Shown piece after piece: positions 30,474 to 38,700 of a DNA stretch of 43,209 nt. The position numbers and the translations under genes were made by a program. The stretch covers positions 1 to 43,209 of the forward strand of contig JAMONZ010000043.1 in assembly GCA_027066315.1 (NCBI GenBank), in the 5' to 3' direction. This stretch comes from Hyphomicrobiales bacterium. Its GTDB lineage: Bacteria > Pseudomonadota > Alphaproteobacteria > Rhizobiales > Devosiaceae. Numbering within the stretch: the stretch's first letter is position 1; each line of letters opens with the position of its first letter. The notes under the pieces are model-generated. The model was not told where the DNA came from. It did no database searches and saw nothing but the letters and a program-made list of their open reading frames with translations.

Positions 30474-31364
30474 TTATCGCTGTCCGAGCAAACGAGCCAG
30501 TGCCAAAACAAGGTTGGATCGGTTCATTGTATAAAAATGTAGCTCCCTAACTCCATTTTCAACCAATTCAGTTACTTGCTCTGCTGCAACTGCTGCAGCA
30601 ACCAAAGAATGGGTTTCAGGGTCATCTTCTAAGCCCGCAAAGCGAGCCTCTAGCCAAGTCGGTATCGAAGTTCCGCAACGTTTTGCAAAATTAGAAATCT
30701 GGGTAAAGTTATGAATTGGCTGAATTCCAGGAATAATTGGGGTAGTTATGCCTGCCTTTTCTACTTTCTCCATAAATCGCCAATAATCATCATTATCAAA
30801 AAACATTTGCGTAATTGCCCGATTAGCACCTGCATCAATTTTTCTTTTCAAATTATCAATATCATCATTCCAAGTTGGGCTTTGTGGGTGCTTTTCGGGA
30901 TAAGCGGCAACGGAGATGTCAAAATCTCCTAGCTTTTGTATTCCCGTAACTAGCTCAATCGCATTTTTATATCCATCAGGGTGAGGAATGAATTTTTCTC
31001 CAATTCCATCAGGTGAATCACCTCTTAAGGCAACAATTCTATTCACCCCAGCTAGCGCATATCCTTTTACAACCTCATCAACCTCTACCTTTGAAGCACC
31101 AACACATGTTAGATGAGCGGCTGCAAAAATTCCTGTATCTTTTGTAATTTTTGATACCATACGTAACGTGCGCTCACGGGTTGAGCCCCCCGCCCCATAA
31201 GTTACAGAAACAAAACTTGGATTAAGTGGCGCAAGACGGTGCAAACTATTCCAAAAACGCTCTTCTGCAGCATCAGATTTTGGCGGGAAAAACTCAAAAC
31301 TTATCTTTAAATCAAGATTGTTTTTTCTAGTAATATGGCTAATGTTTTTATTCATTTTTCTCAT
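30474..31364 (-). CDS. metF: Methylenetetrahydrofolate reductase MetF
   Basis: A flavin-dependent TIM-barrel enzyme of 296 residues reducing 5,10-methylene-THF to 5-methyl-THF, the methyl donor for methionine synthesis. Motifs are F-E-F-F-P-P-K with the catalytic glutamate, V-T-Y-G-A-G-G-S-T-R, A-A-H-L-T-C-V-G, L-R-G-D-S-P and the Q-M-F-F-D-N region near 190. The first ATG lies one base after the stop of the ArsR-methyltransferase gene, so the pair is an operon. An ATG three codons later is an alternative. Confidence 0.96.
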   Translation of the reverse strand: MRKMNKNISHITRKNNLDLKISFEFFPPKSDAAEERFWNSLHRLAPLNPSFVSVTYGAGGSTRERTLRMVSKITKDTGIFAAAHLTCVGASKVEVDEVVKGYALAGVNRIVALRGDSPDGIGEKFIPHPDGYKNAIELVTGIQKLGDFDISVAAYPEKHPQSPTWNDDIDNLKRKIDAGANRAITQMFFDNDDYWRFMEKVEKAGITTPIIPGIQPIHNFTQISNFAKRCGTSIPTWLEARFAGLEDDPETHSLVAAAVAAEQVTELVENGVRELHFYTMNRSNLVLALARLLGQR

Positions 31365-31365
31365 T

Positions 31366-32316
31366 CTAACTAATATTTTTTAACAACCAAAGACAAACAC
31401 TAAGTCCGTTTTTATCTTTCTTATTATGAATTTCTTTAAATTGAATTATTTCAAAGCCAGATTTTTTAGCCCAATGTTGCATTTGCTCAAGAGAAAACCC
31501 CAACCGACGATGTTCATGCTCGAGTGCTAAAAACTCATGCTTATGAGGCGCAAAATCCACAATCAACATTTCACCGTTTTGTTTTAATGCCTGTTTTGCT
31601 GAATATAAAACCTGATAAGGGTCATCAAAATAATGCAATACTTGGTGCATAATTGTAAAATCTGCCACTCCTTCATATTCATCAAGTCTTAAAATATCAC
31701 CCAATCTTATTTGCGCATTTGTGATTTGAGCATCGGATATTTTTGTCCGTGCAACATTTATCATCTCTCTTGAGGAATCAACTCCAATTGCCAAAGCATA
31801 ACTATCTCGCAGCAGTTCCAACATGCGTGCTGTTCCTGTGCCGAGGTCTATCATCATCTCATATTTTTTATTTCCAATGAATGAAATAATTTCATCTTCA
31901 ACCAGTTTTTCAGAAACATGCATCGCACGGATTAAATCCCACTCATGAGCAATGAGCGAGAAATATTTATTTGCTTGTTCACGTTGTTGCTGACGCAATA
32001 GTTTTAATTGCCCCTTATCTTTTTGCAACTGCTCATCAAACAAATCCAAACTATCCAATAGGGAGTAAACTAGGCGTGATTTATCACTATTTTGACATAT
32101 CGCAAAATACGCCCAAGCTCCTTGAGCATGGCGAACTATAAAGCCACTTTTAACTAATAATTTGAGATGTCGAGAAATGCGAGGCTGGCTTTGAGATAGA
32201 ATTTGCGTAAGGTCTTTTACAGACAATTCACCCAACGAGAGCAAATTTAATATCCTTAGGCGAGTTACCTCCCCTAAGGCCTTTAAGTCCGTCACCAAAA
32301 TATTTAGTTGCGCCAC
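31366..32316 (-). CDS. ArsR-family regulator fused to a SAM-dependent methyltransferase
   Basis: A two-domain protein. The N-terminal winged helix (about 10-75) has the ArsR-type T-R-L-R-I-L-N-L-L-S-L-G-E-L-S-V and recognition helix Q-P-R-I-S-R-H-L-K-L-L. The C-terminal class I methyltransferase (about 135-270) has I-D-L-G-T-G-T-A-R-M-L and G-V-D-S-S. No metal-binding cysteine motif is seen in the ArsR part. I chose GTG at 32316 because GGAGAA precedes it at normal spacing; a TTG at 32328 would add four residues. Coupled to metF, it is probably a SAM- or SAH-sensing regulator of the methionine cycle, comparable to SahR. That role is inferred from context. Confidence 0.85.
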   Translation of the reverse strand: MAQLNILVTDLKALGEVTRLRILNLLSLGELSVKDLTQILSQSQPRISRHLKLLVKSGFIVRHAQGAWAYFAICQNSDKSRLVYSLLDSLDLFDEQLQKDKGQLKLLRQQQREQANKYFSLIAHEWDLIRAMHVSEKLVEDEIISFIGNKKYEMMIDLGTGTARMLELLRDSYALAIGVDSSREMINVARTKISDAQITNAQIRLGDILRLDEYEGVADFTIMHQVLHYFDDPYQVLYSAKQALKQNGEMLIVDFAPHKHEFLALEHEHRRLGFSLEQMQHWAKKSGFEIIQFKEIHNKKDKNGLSVCLWLLKNIS

Positions 32317-32330
32317 CAAATTCTCCAATC

Positions 32331-32350
32331 ATATAAAGGCATGTTTATAT
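32331..32350. promoter_or_regulatory. Dyad operator candidate for the ArsR-methyltransferase/metF operon
   Basis: ATATAAA and TTTATAT are perfect inverted 7-bp arms around GGCATG, 14 bases upstream of the GTG start and just upstream of the ribosome binding site. A -10-like TATAAA lies inside it on the minus strand, so a bound regulator would block transcription. The size and shape fit an ArsR-family site and autoregulation is likely. Confidence 0.6.
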
Positions 32351-32425
32351 CTTGGAGAACGACTAGTCTAGTAAGCGCAATAAATATTTTTCATTTATGT
32401 TGTTATAATTAGCATCAAATATTAT

Positions 32426-33538
32426 TTAGGTTTTTACTCGGGTTTTTGATACATGACTACGCCACATTTTAAACACGCTCAATGCTTCTTGCATCGACAA
32501 CCTATCAAAATGAACTCTAAGTTTTTCAATCTCACCTTCTGAGGGTAGGTCACGCCAAGGCAATATTTTAATAATCCCAACAAACAACTTTTCGCTCAAA
32601 CCAAATGATTTACAAGCTGCTGTTATTCGAGCATAATCCTGACTTGCAAGCAATTTAACAAATAGCTCAGGAGTAAGACGCAAGGTAATTGTTAAAGCAG
32701 CTGCAACATGATGACCATAACCAAACCTAACAAACCTAGACAATGCACTGGTGTTTAGCTGACGGCGATCATTTAAAGCCTTAACTTGGTTATAGGCAAT
32801 TTTCCACTCTTTTGCATTAAACCCAGCTTTATTGCGGATACGATTAAACACAACATCACTCACTAGGCCAGTGCTTGAATTTTGATCTGGGATTTCGCTT
32901 AATGATAGCTGGTCAAGAACCTTCACACCTGCATTTGAAATTTCACTTCGTATTTGTACCCAATTTACATTTTTTCGACCTCTTATCACCTCAGCTAATC
33001 GCTCATCTTTACTTGAGCGAATTAGGATATTTTCTAATGATTCATTACCAATAGTAGAAGATGTATTTTGAACTAACTTAATAAGAGATGCATGTTCACC
33101 ATTCTCAACAATTGCATCACCAACCCGCTCAGCAATATCATCTCGTCCAGCAATAACTATTCTATGATTTTCTGATTTTTCTTTAACAATCTCAATTAAA
33201 TCATCATCGCTAAGTACATTTGAAAACTCTAATAGAGGCCGTGCAACACTTATTGTATCATGTGCAAGTTTTACAACAACACTACCTGGAGCTCGCTCAA
33301 GCGGAGCTAACAATCCTGCAACATGAATCCTTGCCTCAACTTCAACAATTTCTGCTAGTTTGCACAAGACTTCATCATATTGTGCCACTTGTGAATCGTC
33401 ACATTTATCAGAAACATGAGTGAATAAATGCGCCATATTGCGAAATAACTGCTCTTTTTCTTGGTCGCTAGATTTTCCGTTCAAAACCTGAAAATTTGCA
33501 AAAGCATTTGAATTAGACTGTGACTGTGAGCTAGACAT
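32426..33538 (-). CDS. DUF2336 domain protein
   Basis: A 370-residue cytoplasmic, mostly helical protein of the DUF2336 family, common in alphaproteobacteria and of unknown function. The recognisable core includes L-F-T-H-V-S-D-K-C, the L-A-P-L-E-R-A-P segment, a run of HEAT-like helices with repeated V-V-K-L-A-H-D and D-D-L-I-E-I-V, and R-I-V-I-A-G-R. The start is ATG at 33538, with GGAG six bases upstream; an in-frame TTG four codons earlier is less likely. It is a single gene with about 90-180 bases free on each side. Confidence 0.8.
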   Translation of the reverse strand: MSSSQSQSNSNAFANFQVLNGKSSDQEKEQLFRNMAHLFTHVSDKCDDSQVAQYDEVLCKLAEIVEVEARIHVAGLLAPLERAPGSVVVKLAHDTISVARPLLEFSNVLSDDDLIEIVKEKSENHRIVIAGRDDIAERVGDAIVENGEHASLIKLVQNTSSTIGNESLENILIRSSKDERLAEVIRGRKNVNWVQIRSEISNAGVKVLDQLSLSEIPDQNSSTGLVSDVVFNRIRNKAGFNAKEWKIAYNQVKALNDRRQLNTSALSRFVRFGYGHHVAAALTITLRLTPELFVKLLASQDYARITAACKSFGLSEKLFVGIIKILPWRDLPSEGEIEKLRVHFDRLSMQEALSVFKMWRSHVSKTRVKT

Positions 33539-33636
33539 TTCATTCTCCAATAATAACTATTTTTGAAATCATTATTGGAAATAAATGGTTATCAGTTAAA
33601 AAAAACAGGCAAAATTTTATTAAAATGCAACCTAGA

Positions 33637-33654
33637 TATTGAGTTATCTCAATA
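33637..33654. repeat. Hairpin upstream of the DUF2336 gene
   Basis: TATTGAG and CTCAATA are exact 7-bp inverted arms around TTAT, about 100 bases upstream of the DUF2336 start and downstream of rarD (same strand). No T-run follows on the minus strand, so it may be an operator or a weak read-through barrier. Confidence 0.45.
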
Positions 33655-33717
33655 CCAGATTTTATAGTAAATATTATTTACTTTTCTCAATTATCAACCC
33701 AATAATAAACAAATGAA

Positions 33718-34641
33718 TTAGACCACTTCTACAGGTCGATTTTTTAAATTATCGAATGTATAAATCGCCAGTGAAATCCAAATTAAAGAAAAACTAATAA
33801 CTCGCATGCTGTTTATCGGCTCAGAAAACAACCAAACGGCCGTAATAAAATGCATGCTCGGAGCAATATATTGAAACATACCAATAGTTGTTAAGCGTAA
33901 CCGCTTAGCCGCAAATGCAAACATAATTAGCGCACCTGCCGTTAATGGCCCAGTTAACACCAAATAAGTCATTTTTATAGGGTCAGCATGCACCCCAGCC
34001 CCCACAGAAATAAAAACATAAACCAGATAAGCCAATGCCAAAGGCAACATTAAAAGCGTTTCAATAAATAAACCAGGGGCAGACCCTATATTTACAGTTT
34101 TACGCAAAAACCCATAAAGACCAAATGTTATTGCTAATGAGAGCGGCACAATTGGCAGGCTTCCAAGTCCTATTGTTTGGATAACCATAGCAATTATAGC
34201 AACAAAGATTGCCACCCATTGCAAGAAATTTTGCCGCTCACCCAAAAATATCATTCCCAGCGCAACATTCACTAAAGGGTTGATAAAATAACCAAGGCTA
34301 ACATCAAGCACTCTGCCATTTTCAACAGCCCAAATAAAAATTAACCAGTTAGCTGCCAATAATAATGCTGATAGAAAAATAACTACAAGTGTCCGCCTAT
34401 CTCTTAAAGCAGAGCTGACCTCACCCATTCGCCCCTGTATTTTCAAAATACTACCGACAAATAACAATGACCAAACAACCCGATGTGCAACAATCAGCAC
34501 AGGATTAACGCCATCAAGCAAGCGAAACAAAAGCGGAAAAACACCCCAAAGCCCATAAGCTCCTACTGCTGCAATCGCTCCTTGTTTAGTATCATCTTTT
34601 TGAGTTTTTTTCACAATAGCTATTCCTAATTTTCGCATCAT
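33718..34641 (-). CDS. rarD: EamA-family transporter RarD
   Basis: An inner-membrane protein of up to 307 residues with about ten hydrophobic helices and two EamA-like halves. The start of the first helix (A-A-V-G-A-Y-G-L-W-G-V-F-P-L) and S-L-G-Y-F-I-N-P-L in the middle are hallmarks of RarD, a member of the drug/metabolite transporter superfamily whose substrate is not settled. Two tandem ATGs at 34641 and 34638 lack a binding site. A GTG at 34614, with AGGA nine bases upstream, may be the true start and would give 298 residues. It is divergent from the host-attachment gene. Confidence 0.9.
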   Translation of the reverse strand: MMRKLGIAIVKKTQKDDTKQGAIAAVGAYGLWGVFPLLFRLLDGVNPVLIVAHRVVWSLLFVGSILKIQGRMGEVSSALRDRRTLVVIFLSALLLAANWLIFIWAVENGRVLDVSLGYFINPLVNVALGMIFLGERQNFLQWVAIFVAIIAMVIQTIGLGSLPIVPLSLAITFGLYGFLRKTVNIGSAPGLFIETLLMLPLALAYLVYVFISVGAGVHADPIKMTYLVLTGPLTAGALIMFAFAAKRLRLTTIGMFQYIAPSMHFITAVWLFSEPINSMRVISFSLIWISLAIYTFDNLKNRPVEVV

Positions 34642-34724
34642 TCATTGCACAAAAAAACAACAAGAACCAATCAAACAAATTGATTATCTCATAACTGCTT
34701 GTGATTGATGCAAAAGATCCCATA

Positions 34725-34738
34725 TTGATATTAATCAA
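34725..34738. promoter_or_regulatory. Perfect FNR/FixK-type box
   Basis: TTGAT-ATTA-ATCAA matches the FNR/FixK/Anr consensus TTGAT-N4-ATCAA at all ten defined positions. Its centre is about 64 bases before the host-attachment ATG. A -10-like TAGCAT at 34761-34766 would put the transcription start near 34773, about 41 bases from the box centre, the standard class II activator position. This predicts induction at low oxygen. Confidence 0.75.
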
Positions 34739-34795
34739 AGAAGACATAATAATTATCAACTAGCATGCCTTAATTATTATCATTGGAGATATATT

Positions 34796-35245
34796 ATGAA
34801 ACCTTTTACCACGTGGATATTAATAGCAAATGGAGCGAGGGCTCGTGTACTAGAGCATAAGGGGCTAGGCTCTGGTGTGAGTGCTATTAAGGGCATGGAT
34901 TACTCGCAAATAGCCCTATCTTCATCAGAAATAATGTCGGACAAACCAGGGCGAGCTTTCTCAACCGCAGGCACTTCTCGCTCTGCTATGCAATCTCCTA
35001 CCGATCCAGTAGCAAAGCGTGAAGCAGATTTTGCACAGATGCTGGCTGATGTTCTAGATGATAAATTCAGCAAAAAAGCATTTGACAGACTAGTAATTTT
35101 TGCTGCTCCAAAGGCAATGGGCGATATTCGTGATGCGTTAAGCGAAGCCACAAAAACTGCAGTGTTGGCAGAAATACCAAAGGATTTAACCAAAGTACCA
35201 AATGATGAAATAGATAAACACTTAAAAGATGTAATGGTGGTTTAG
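34796..35245 (+). CDS. Host attachment family protein (baeRF12-like)
   Basis: A 149-residue cytoplasmic protein of the family first named for attachment to host cells (Host_attach), now grouped with bacterial release-factor-like baeRF family 12. Landmarks are the N-terminal W-I-L-I-A-N-G-A-R-A-R-V-L-E, the central D-P-V-A-K-R-E-A-D-F-A segment and the C-terminal F-D-R-L-V-I-F-A-A-P-K-A-M-G-D-I-R and I-P-K-D-L-T-K. Molecular function is not established; RNA or ribosome binding is a reasonable guess. GGAG lies seven bases before the ATG. The upstream FNR/FixK-type box suggests oxygen-controlled expression. It converges on the next gene with one base between stops. Confidence 0.9.
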   Translation: MKPFTTWILIANGARARVLEHKGLGSGVSAIKGMDYSQIALSSSEIMSDKPGRAFSTAGTSRSAMQSPTDPVAKREADFAQMLADVLDDKFSKKAFDRLVIFAAPKAMGDIRDALSEATKTAVLAEIPKDLTKVPNDEIDKHLKDVMVV

Positions 35246-35246
35246 C

Positions 35247-35621
35247 TTAGCGATTTTTTTGCCAAATCACAGCATAAGCCGCACCAAATGAAATTTCTGC
35301 TACAACAGCAAGCAAAATTCCAAAGCCAGCATAACCACGAACAAATTCATATATCCCAGTTAAAGCTAAACCAAACATTGCTACCATCATGCCAAGGCAA
35401 ACAACCTGCCTAAGCGAGGAATGAGCAGAGTTTCGACCAAAAAAGCTAATAACAGCCAACCCTAAAAACAACATTGCCGCACGACGTGACAACAACAAAG
35501 CCGCCTCTGCACCCTCAATATTAAAGATGAAAAAAATCAAATCAGGAAAAAACAAAAGAATGATGAATAATACAAAGGTTAAAGCCGTTGCCGCAATGCT
35601 CACATTTTTATAAGTAATCAT
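35247..35621 (-). CDS. Small four-helix membrane protein
   Basis: A 124-residue protein with four predicted membrane helices (about 7-30, 45-62, 73-93 and 98-118) and short charged loops. The layout recalls DUF4345-like small membrane proteins, but I cannot assign it firmly. AAGGA lies about 7 bases before the ATG, supporting the start. Function is unknown. Confidence 0.75.
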   Translation of the reverse strand: MITYKNVSIAATALTFVLFIILLFFPDLIFFIFNIEGAEAALLLSRRAAMLFLGLAVISFFGRNSAHSSLRQVVCLGMMVAMFGLALTGIYEFVRGYAGFGILLAVVAEISFGAAYAVIWQKNR

Positions 35622-35742
35622 ATTTTTTCCTTCATCAAAACATATAGTTCAACAATAAATATCACCACACGTTCCTATAGCAAATTAGAGTAATAATCAA
35701 AATATATAAATTCCTCTCCACCACCAGAAATAAACCTCCGCC

Positions 35743-35838
35743 GTCATTGCGAGGAGCAAAGCGAGGCGGCAATCTAAAAACTACCAGTTCTGCCGAAAAG
35801 CTCTAGATTGCCACACCCCTAAAGGGGTTCGCAATGAC
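35743..35838. repeat. Dispersed palindromic repeat, GTCATTGCGA type
   Basis: A 96-bp element bounded by exact 10-bp inverted ends (GTCATTGCGA / TCGCAATGAC), with an inner 9-bp inverted pair (GGCAATCTA / TAGATTGCC). This is the form of the widespread small palindromic repeats with GTCATTGCGAGGAGC ends known from Rickettsia and many other Proteobacteria. It is non-coding. A 60-codon open frame crossing it is not a gene. Confidence 0.85.
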
Positions 35839-35913
35839 AAACGAGAGCAAAGAGTTAACCACACTCTCACCGCATAAACCACACCATCCACCACATCAAC
35901 CACACCCTCCGCC

Positions 35914-36062
35914 GTCATACCGCACTTGATGCGATATCCAGCAGCGTCAAGTCTTTGGCGCATAAGACTCTTTCTTTATGCAGAGCTTGTTTATCAAAAC
36001 AAGGATTCTTACGCCTGCCAGACAGCAGACTACTGGATTATCGGATCAAGTCCGATTATGAC
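35914..36062. repeat. Second dispersed palindromic repeat, GTCATA...CTTGAT type
   Basis: A 149-bp imperfect palindrome. GTCATACCGCACTTGATGCG at the left end is matched by the inverse of ACTGGATTATCGGATCAAGT...TATGAC at the right. Inside are smaller hairpins, including CTTGTTT-ATC-AAAACAAG. It resembles the alphaproteobacterial repeat family whose ends read CTTGATCCGG...ATCCAG. It lies 75 bp from the first repeat and ends 37 bases before the stop of the unknown 260-residue gene. Confidence 0.8.
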
Positions 36063-36099
36063 GAGGGAGTGTATAACCAGTGATGCCCTCAACCTATTA

Positions 36100-36882
36100 T
36101 CAGGACAAGCCAAGCAACTTAAGACCTAATTCTGCAAGTTTTGTTCCTAATGCACCAAGTGCTGAGCCAGCAAATTTATCACCAACCCATTTTCCAGCAC
36201 TAACCAAATTCTTAATAATCTGATCTTTTGTTACTTTACCCTCTTTAGCAGATTCTAACGTCGCTTTAGCATGATTTATAATATTATTTCTTTCATCAGG
36301 ATATGTAGAACTAAATCCATTGTCTGCTCCAATTTCACGGATTTTCTCTTCTATTCCTGTAATCGTTTCTTCAAATTCAGGAGAAGAGCGATCAAGGGGA
36401 AGCGGCTCCCAAGTGTCATCGGCATCAAGACTTGGCTGTTCCTTCCCAGTCTCAATCAAATCTTTTGCATTATTTTCTATGACTGTTTCCTTCGCACCTT
36501 TATTTAAAATTTGCTTCAACCAATCCACCGCTTGATCAACTCCACGAAGGTCTTGTACTTTTGAAAATTCACTTTGAATTGACAATCGGGGTTCAATCTT
36601 CTGTAATTTCTGTGTATCAACAAATTCAATTACTTCAGCATGTCGGTAATTAATAGTATCAAATAATTCCCAACTACGAAATATTTTTAAACACCCATCA
36701 AAATACGGATACTTTGTAGAGAAAATTTTTCCCCACTTATCTTCAGCCAAGCTACGAAGAGCAGCAAAATCTGGCTCTCCTCCCCCATCTCCCCATAAAT
36801 CACGAGCTAAAGGGAGTAATACAAAAACGCAAGCACCCAATATTTCATTATCAATTTTTTCTGCTACTTTCATAACCTCCAT
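36100..36882 (-). CDS. Unrecognised 260-residue helical protein coupled to ettA
   Basis: No family is recognised with confidence. The ATG at 36882 overlaps the ettA stop as TGATG; an in-frame GTG one codon upstream and an ATG three codons downstream are alternatives. The N-terminal half has a short hydrophobic stretch (L-G-A-C-V-F-V-L-L-P-L-A-R-D-L-W) and may be a helical or winged-helix domain. The middle (about 150-175) is acidic and disordered-looking. The C-terminal 90 residues are helical and end in a small-residue, Leu-rich segment (K-F-A-G-S-A-L-G-A-L-G-T-K-L-A-E-L-G) of a kind seen at the ends of many uncharacterised bacterial proteins. It lies next to two palindromic repeats. Confidence 0.7.
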   Translation of the reverse strand: MEVMKVAEKIDNEILGACVFVLLPLARDLWGDGGGEPDFAALRSLAEDKWGKIFSTKYPYFDGCLKIFRSWELFDTINYRHAEVIEFVDTQKLQKIEPRLSIQSEFSKVQDLRGVDQAVDWLKQILNKGAKETVIENNAKDLIETGKEQPSLDADDTWEPLPLDRSSPEFEETITGIEEKIREIGADNGFSSTYPDERNNIINHAKATLESAKEGKVTKDQIIKNLVSAGKWVGDKFAGSALGALGTKLAELGLKLLGLS

Positions 36883-38537
36883 CACCGAGTAAGCGGCTTA
36901 TATGTCATTCGTTTTGGGTTAACAGCATTCGCCCCAAGTCGACGTATCTTATCCTTTTCATAATCCTCAAAGTTGCCCTCAAACCATTCAACATGGCTAT
37001 CGCCTTCAAATGCCAACATGTGCGTTGCCAACCTGTCTAAGAACATTCTATCGTGCGAAATGATAACCGCACAGCCTGCGAATTCTTCTAGTGCTTCTTC
37101 AAGTGCCGCTAAAGTTTCGGTATCGAGATCATTCGTTGGCTCATCGAGTAGCAACACGTTTGATCCTGATTTTAGCATTTTTGCTAAATGCACTCGGTTA
37201 CGTTGTCCACCAGAAAGGTTACCAACTTTTTGCTGTTGGTCGCCGCCTTTGAAGTTGAATGTTGAGCAATAAGCACGAGAATTCATCTCTCGCTTACCAA
37301 GCATTAAAATCTCATTACCTTCAGAAATTTCTTCCCACACAGTTTTATTAGCATCAAGACTATCACGGCTTTGATCTACATAACCAAGATGCACATTTTC
37401 ACCAAATTCAATTGTGCCACTATCTGGTTTTTCTTGCCCTGTGAGCATTTTAAATAGAGTGGTTTTACCCGCCCCGTTAGGCCCAATAATGCCCACAATG
37501 CCACCAGCAGGCAGCTTGAATGTAAGCTCATCAATCAGCAACCTGTCGCCAAAACCTTTTGACACTTCATTCACATCAATAACCTTGTCGCCTAGTCTTT
37601 CACCCGGTGGAATGATAATTTGTGCTGACGTGCTTTGTGTGCGTGCCTCATTAACTTTCACCAATTCATCATAGGCTTTAATACGAGCTTTAGATTTACC
37701 CTGCCTAGCTTGAGGGCTCATGCCCATCCACTCTTGCTCACGCTGCAAAACTTTAAGGCGAGCAGTATCTTCGCTTTTCTCTTGCGCATAGCGTTTGGCT
37801 TTTTGAGTAAGATAAGCTGAATAATTACCCTCATAAGGAATGCCTCGACCACGATCTAACTCGAGAATCCAGCCTGTTACATTATCCAAGAAATAACGAT
37901 CGTGAGTAATAATTAACACTGAGCCAGTATATTCACGCAAATATCGCTCAAGCCATGCAGTAGTTTCAGCATCTAAATGGTTGGTAGGTTCATCAAGCAA
38001 TAATAAATCAGGCTTGCTTAGCAATAATTGACAAAGCGCAATGCGGCGTTTTTCACCACCTGATAGATTTTCAACCGAAGAATTTGGCTCAACACAACCC
38101 AAAGCATCCATTGCCATTTCAACTTGACTATCAAGATCCCACAAATTTTGCGCATCAATTTCATCTTGTAATTTTGCCGCTTCATCTGCGGTTTCATCGC
38201 TATAATCCATCATCAATTCATTATAACGATCAAGAATTGCCTTCTTTTCTTTCACCCCAATCATCACGTTACCAATAGCATCAAGACTTTTGTCCAATTG
38301 CGGCTCTTGCGGTAAATATCCAACACTTGCACCCTCAGCAAGCCATGCCTCACCAACAAACTCACTATCCAAACCAGCCATAATTTTCAACAAAGTAGAC
38401 TTACCCGCACCGTTTGGCCCAAGCACACCAATTTTAGCATCGGGATAAAAACTTAAATTCACCCCGTCCAAAACCTTTTTGCCCCCCGCATAAGATTTTG
38501 ATAAATTTTGCATATGATAAATAAATTGACGAGCCAT
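36882..38537 (-). CDS. ettA: Energy-dependent translational throttle ABC-F protein EttA
   Basis: A soluble ABC-F ATPase of 551 residues with two nucleotide-binding domains and no membrane part. It binds the ribosomal E site and gates the first peptide bond according to ATP/ADP level. Both Walker A motifs (G-P-N-G-A-G-K-S/T, the first at about 40-47), both L-S-G-G signatures and both D-E-P-T-N-H/D-L-D Walker B segments are intact. The R-Q-G-K-S-K-A-R linker and an EttA-type arm are visible, and the C-terminal R-M-T-Y-K-P end is typical of EttA. It is followed directly by the unknown gene (TGATG overlap). Confidence 0.95.
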   Translation of the reverse strand: MARQFIYHMQNLSKSYAGGKKVLDGVNLSFYPDAKIGVLGPNGAGKSTLLKIMAGLDSEFVGEAWLAEGASVGYLPQEPQLDKSLDAIGNVMIGVKEKKAILDRYNELMMDYSDETADEAAKLQDEIDAQNLWDLDSQVEMAMDALGCVEPNSSVENLSGGEKRRIALCQLLLSKPDLLLLDEPTNHLDAETTAWLERYLREYTGSVLIITHDRYFLDNVTGWILELDRGRGIPYEGNYSAYLTQKAKRYAQEKSEDTARLKVLQREQEWMGMSPQARQGKSKARIKAYDELVKVNEARTQSTSAQIIIPPGERLGDKVIDVNEVSKGFGDRLLIDELTFKLPAGGIVGIIGPNGAGKTTLFKMLTGQEKPDSGTIEFGENVHLGYVDQSRDSLDANKTVWEEISEGNEILMLGKREMNSRAYCSTFNFKGGDQQQKVGNLSGGQRNRVHLAKMLKSGSNVLLLDEPTNDLDTETLAALEEALEEFAGCAVIISHDRMFLDRLATHMLAFEGDSHVEWFEGNFEDYEKDKIRRLGANAVNPKRMTYKPLTR

Positions 38538-38700
38538 AATCTGCTAACCTCATAGTTGGTTTAATATTAGAAAGAATCTATTTGAATTGATAATGGATAC
38601 AAGCCAAAAAGAAAAGCTACATAAAAAAGCATTCATAGTTATTTCACCCCTAGCTTAGCCAAAAGTGAGCAGTTGCTTGATAATAAATTGTAAGGATAGG

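Noticed and set aside
32317-32425. SAM or SAH riboswitch in the leader of the ArsR-methyltransferase/metF operon
   Set aside because: Only a short dyad is present; there is no pairing pattern resembling the known alphaproteobacterial SAM-II or SAH aptamers.
35781-35963. 60-codon open frame on the minus strand
   Set aside because: It runs through the two palindromic repeats, has no ribosome binding site, and its composition reflects the repeats.
35622-36099. tRNA gene or insertion-sequence remnant in the long gene-free stretch
   Set aside because: No cloverleaf, CCA end or transposase-like frame could be found; the content is explained by the two palindromic repeats and AT-rich filler.
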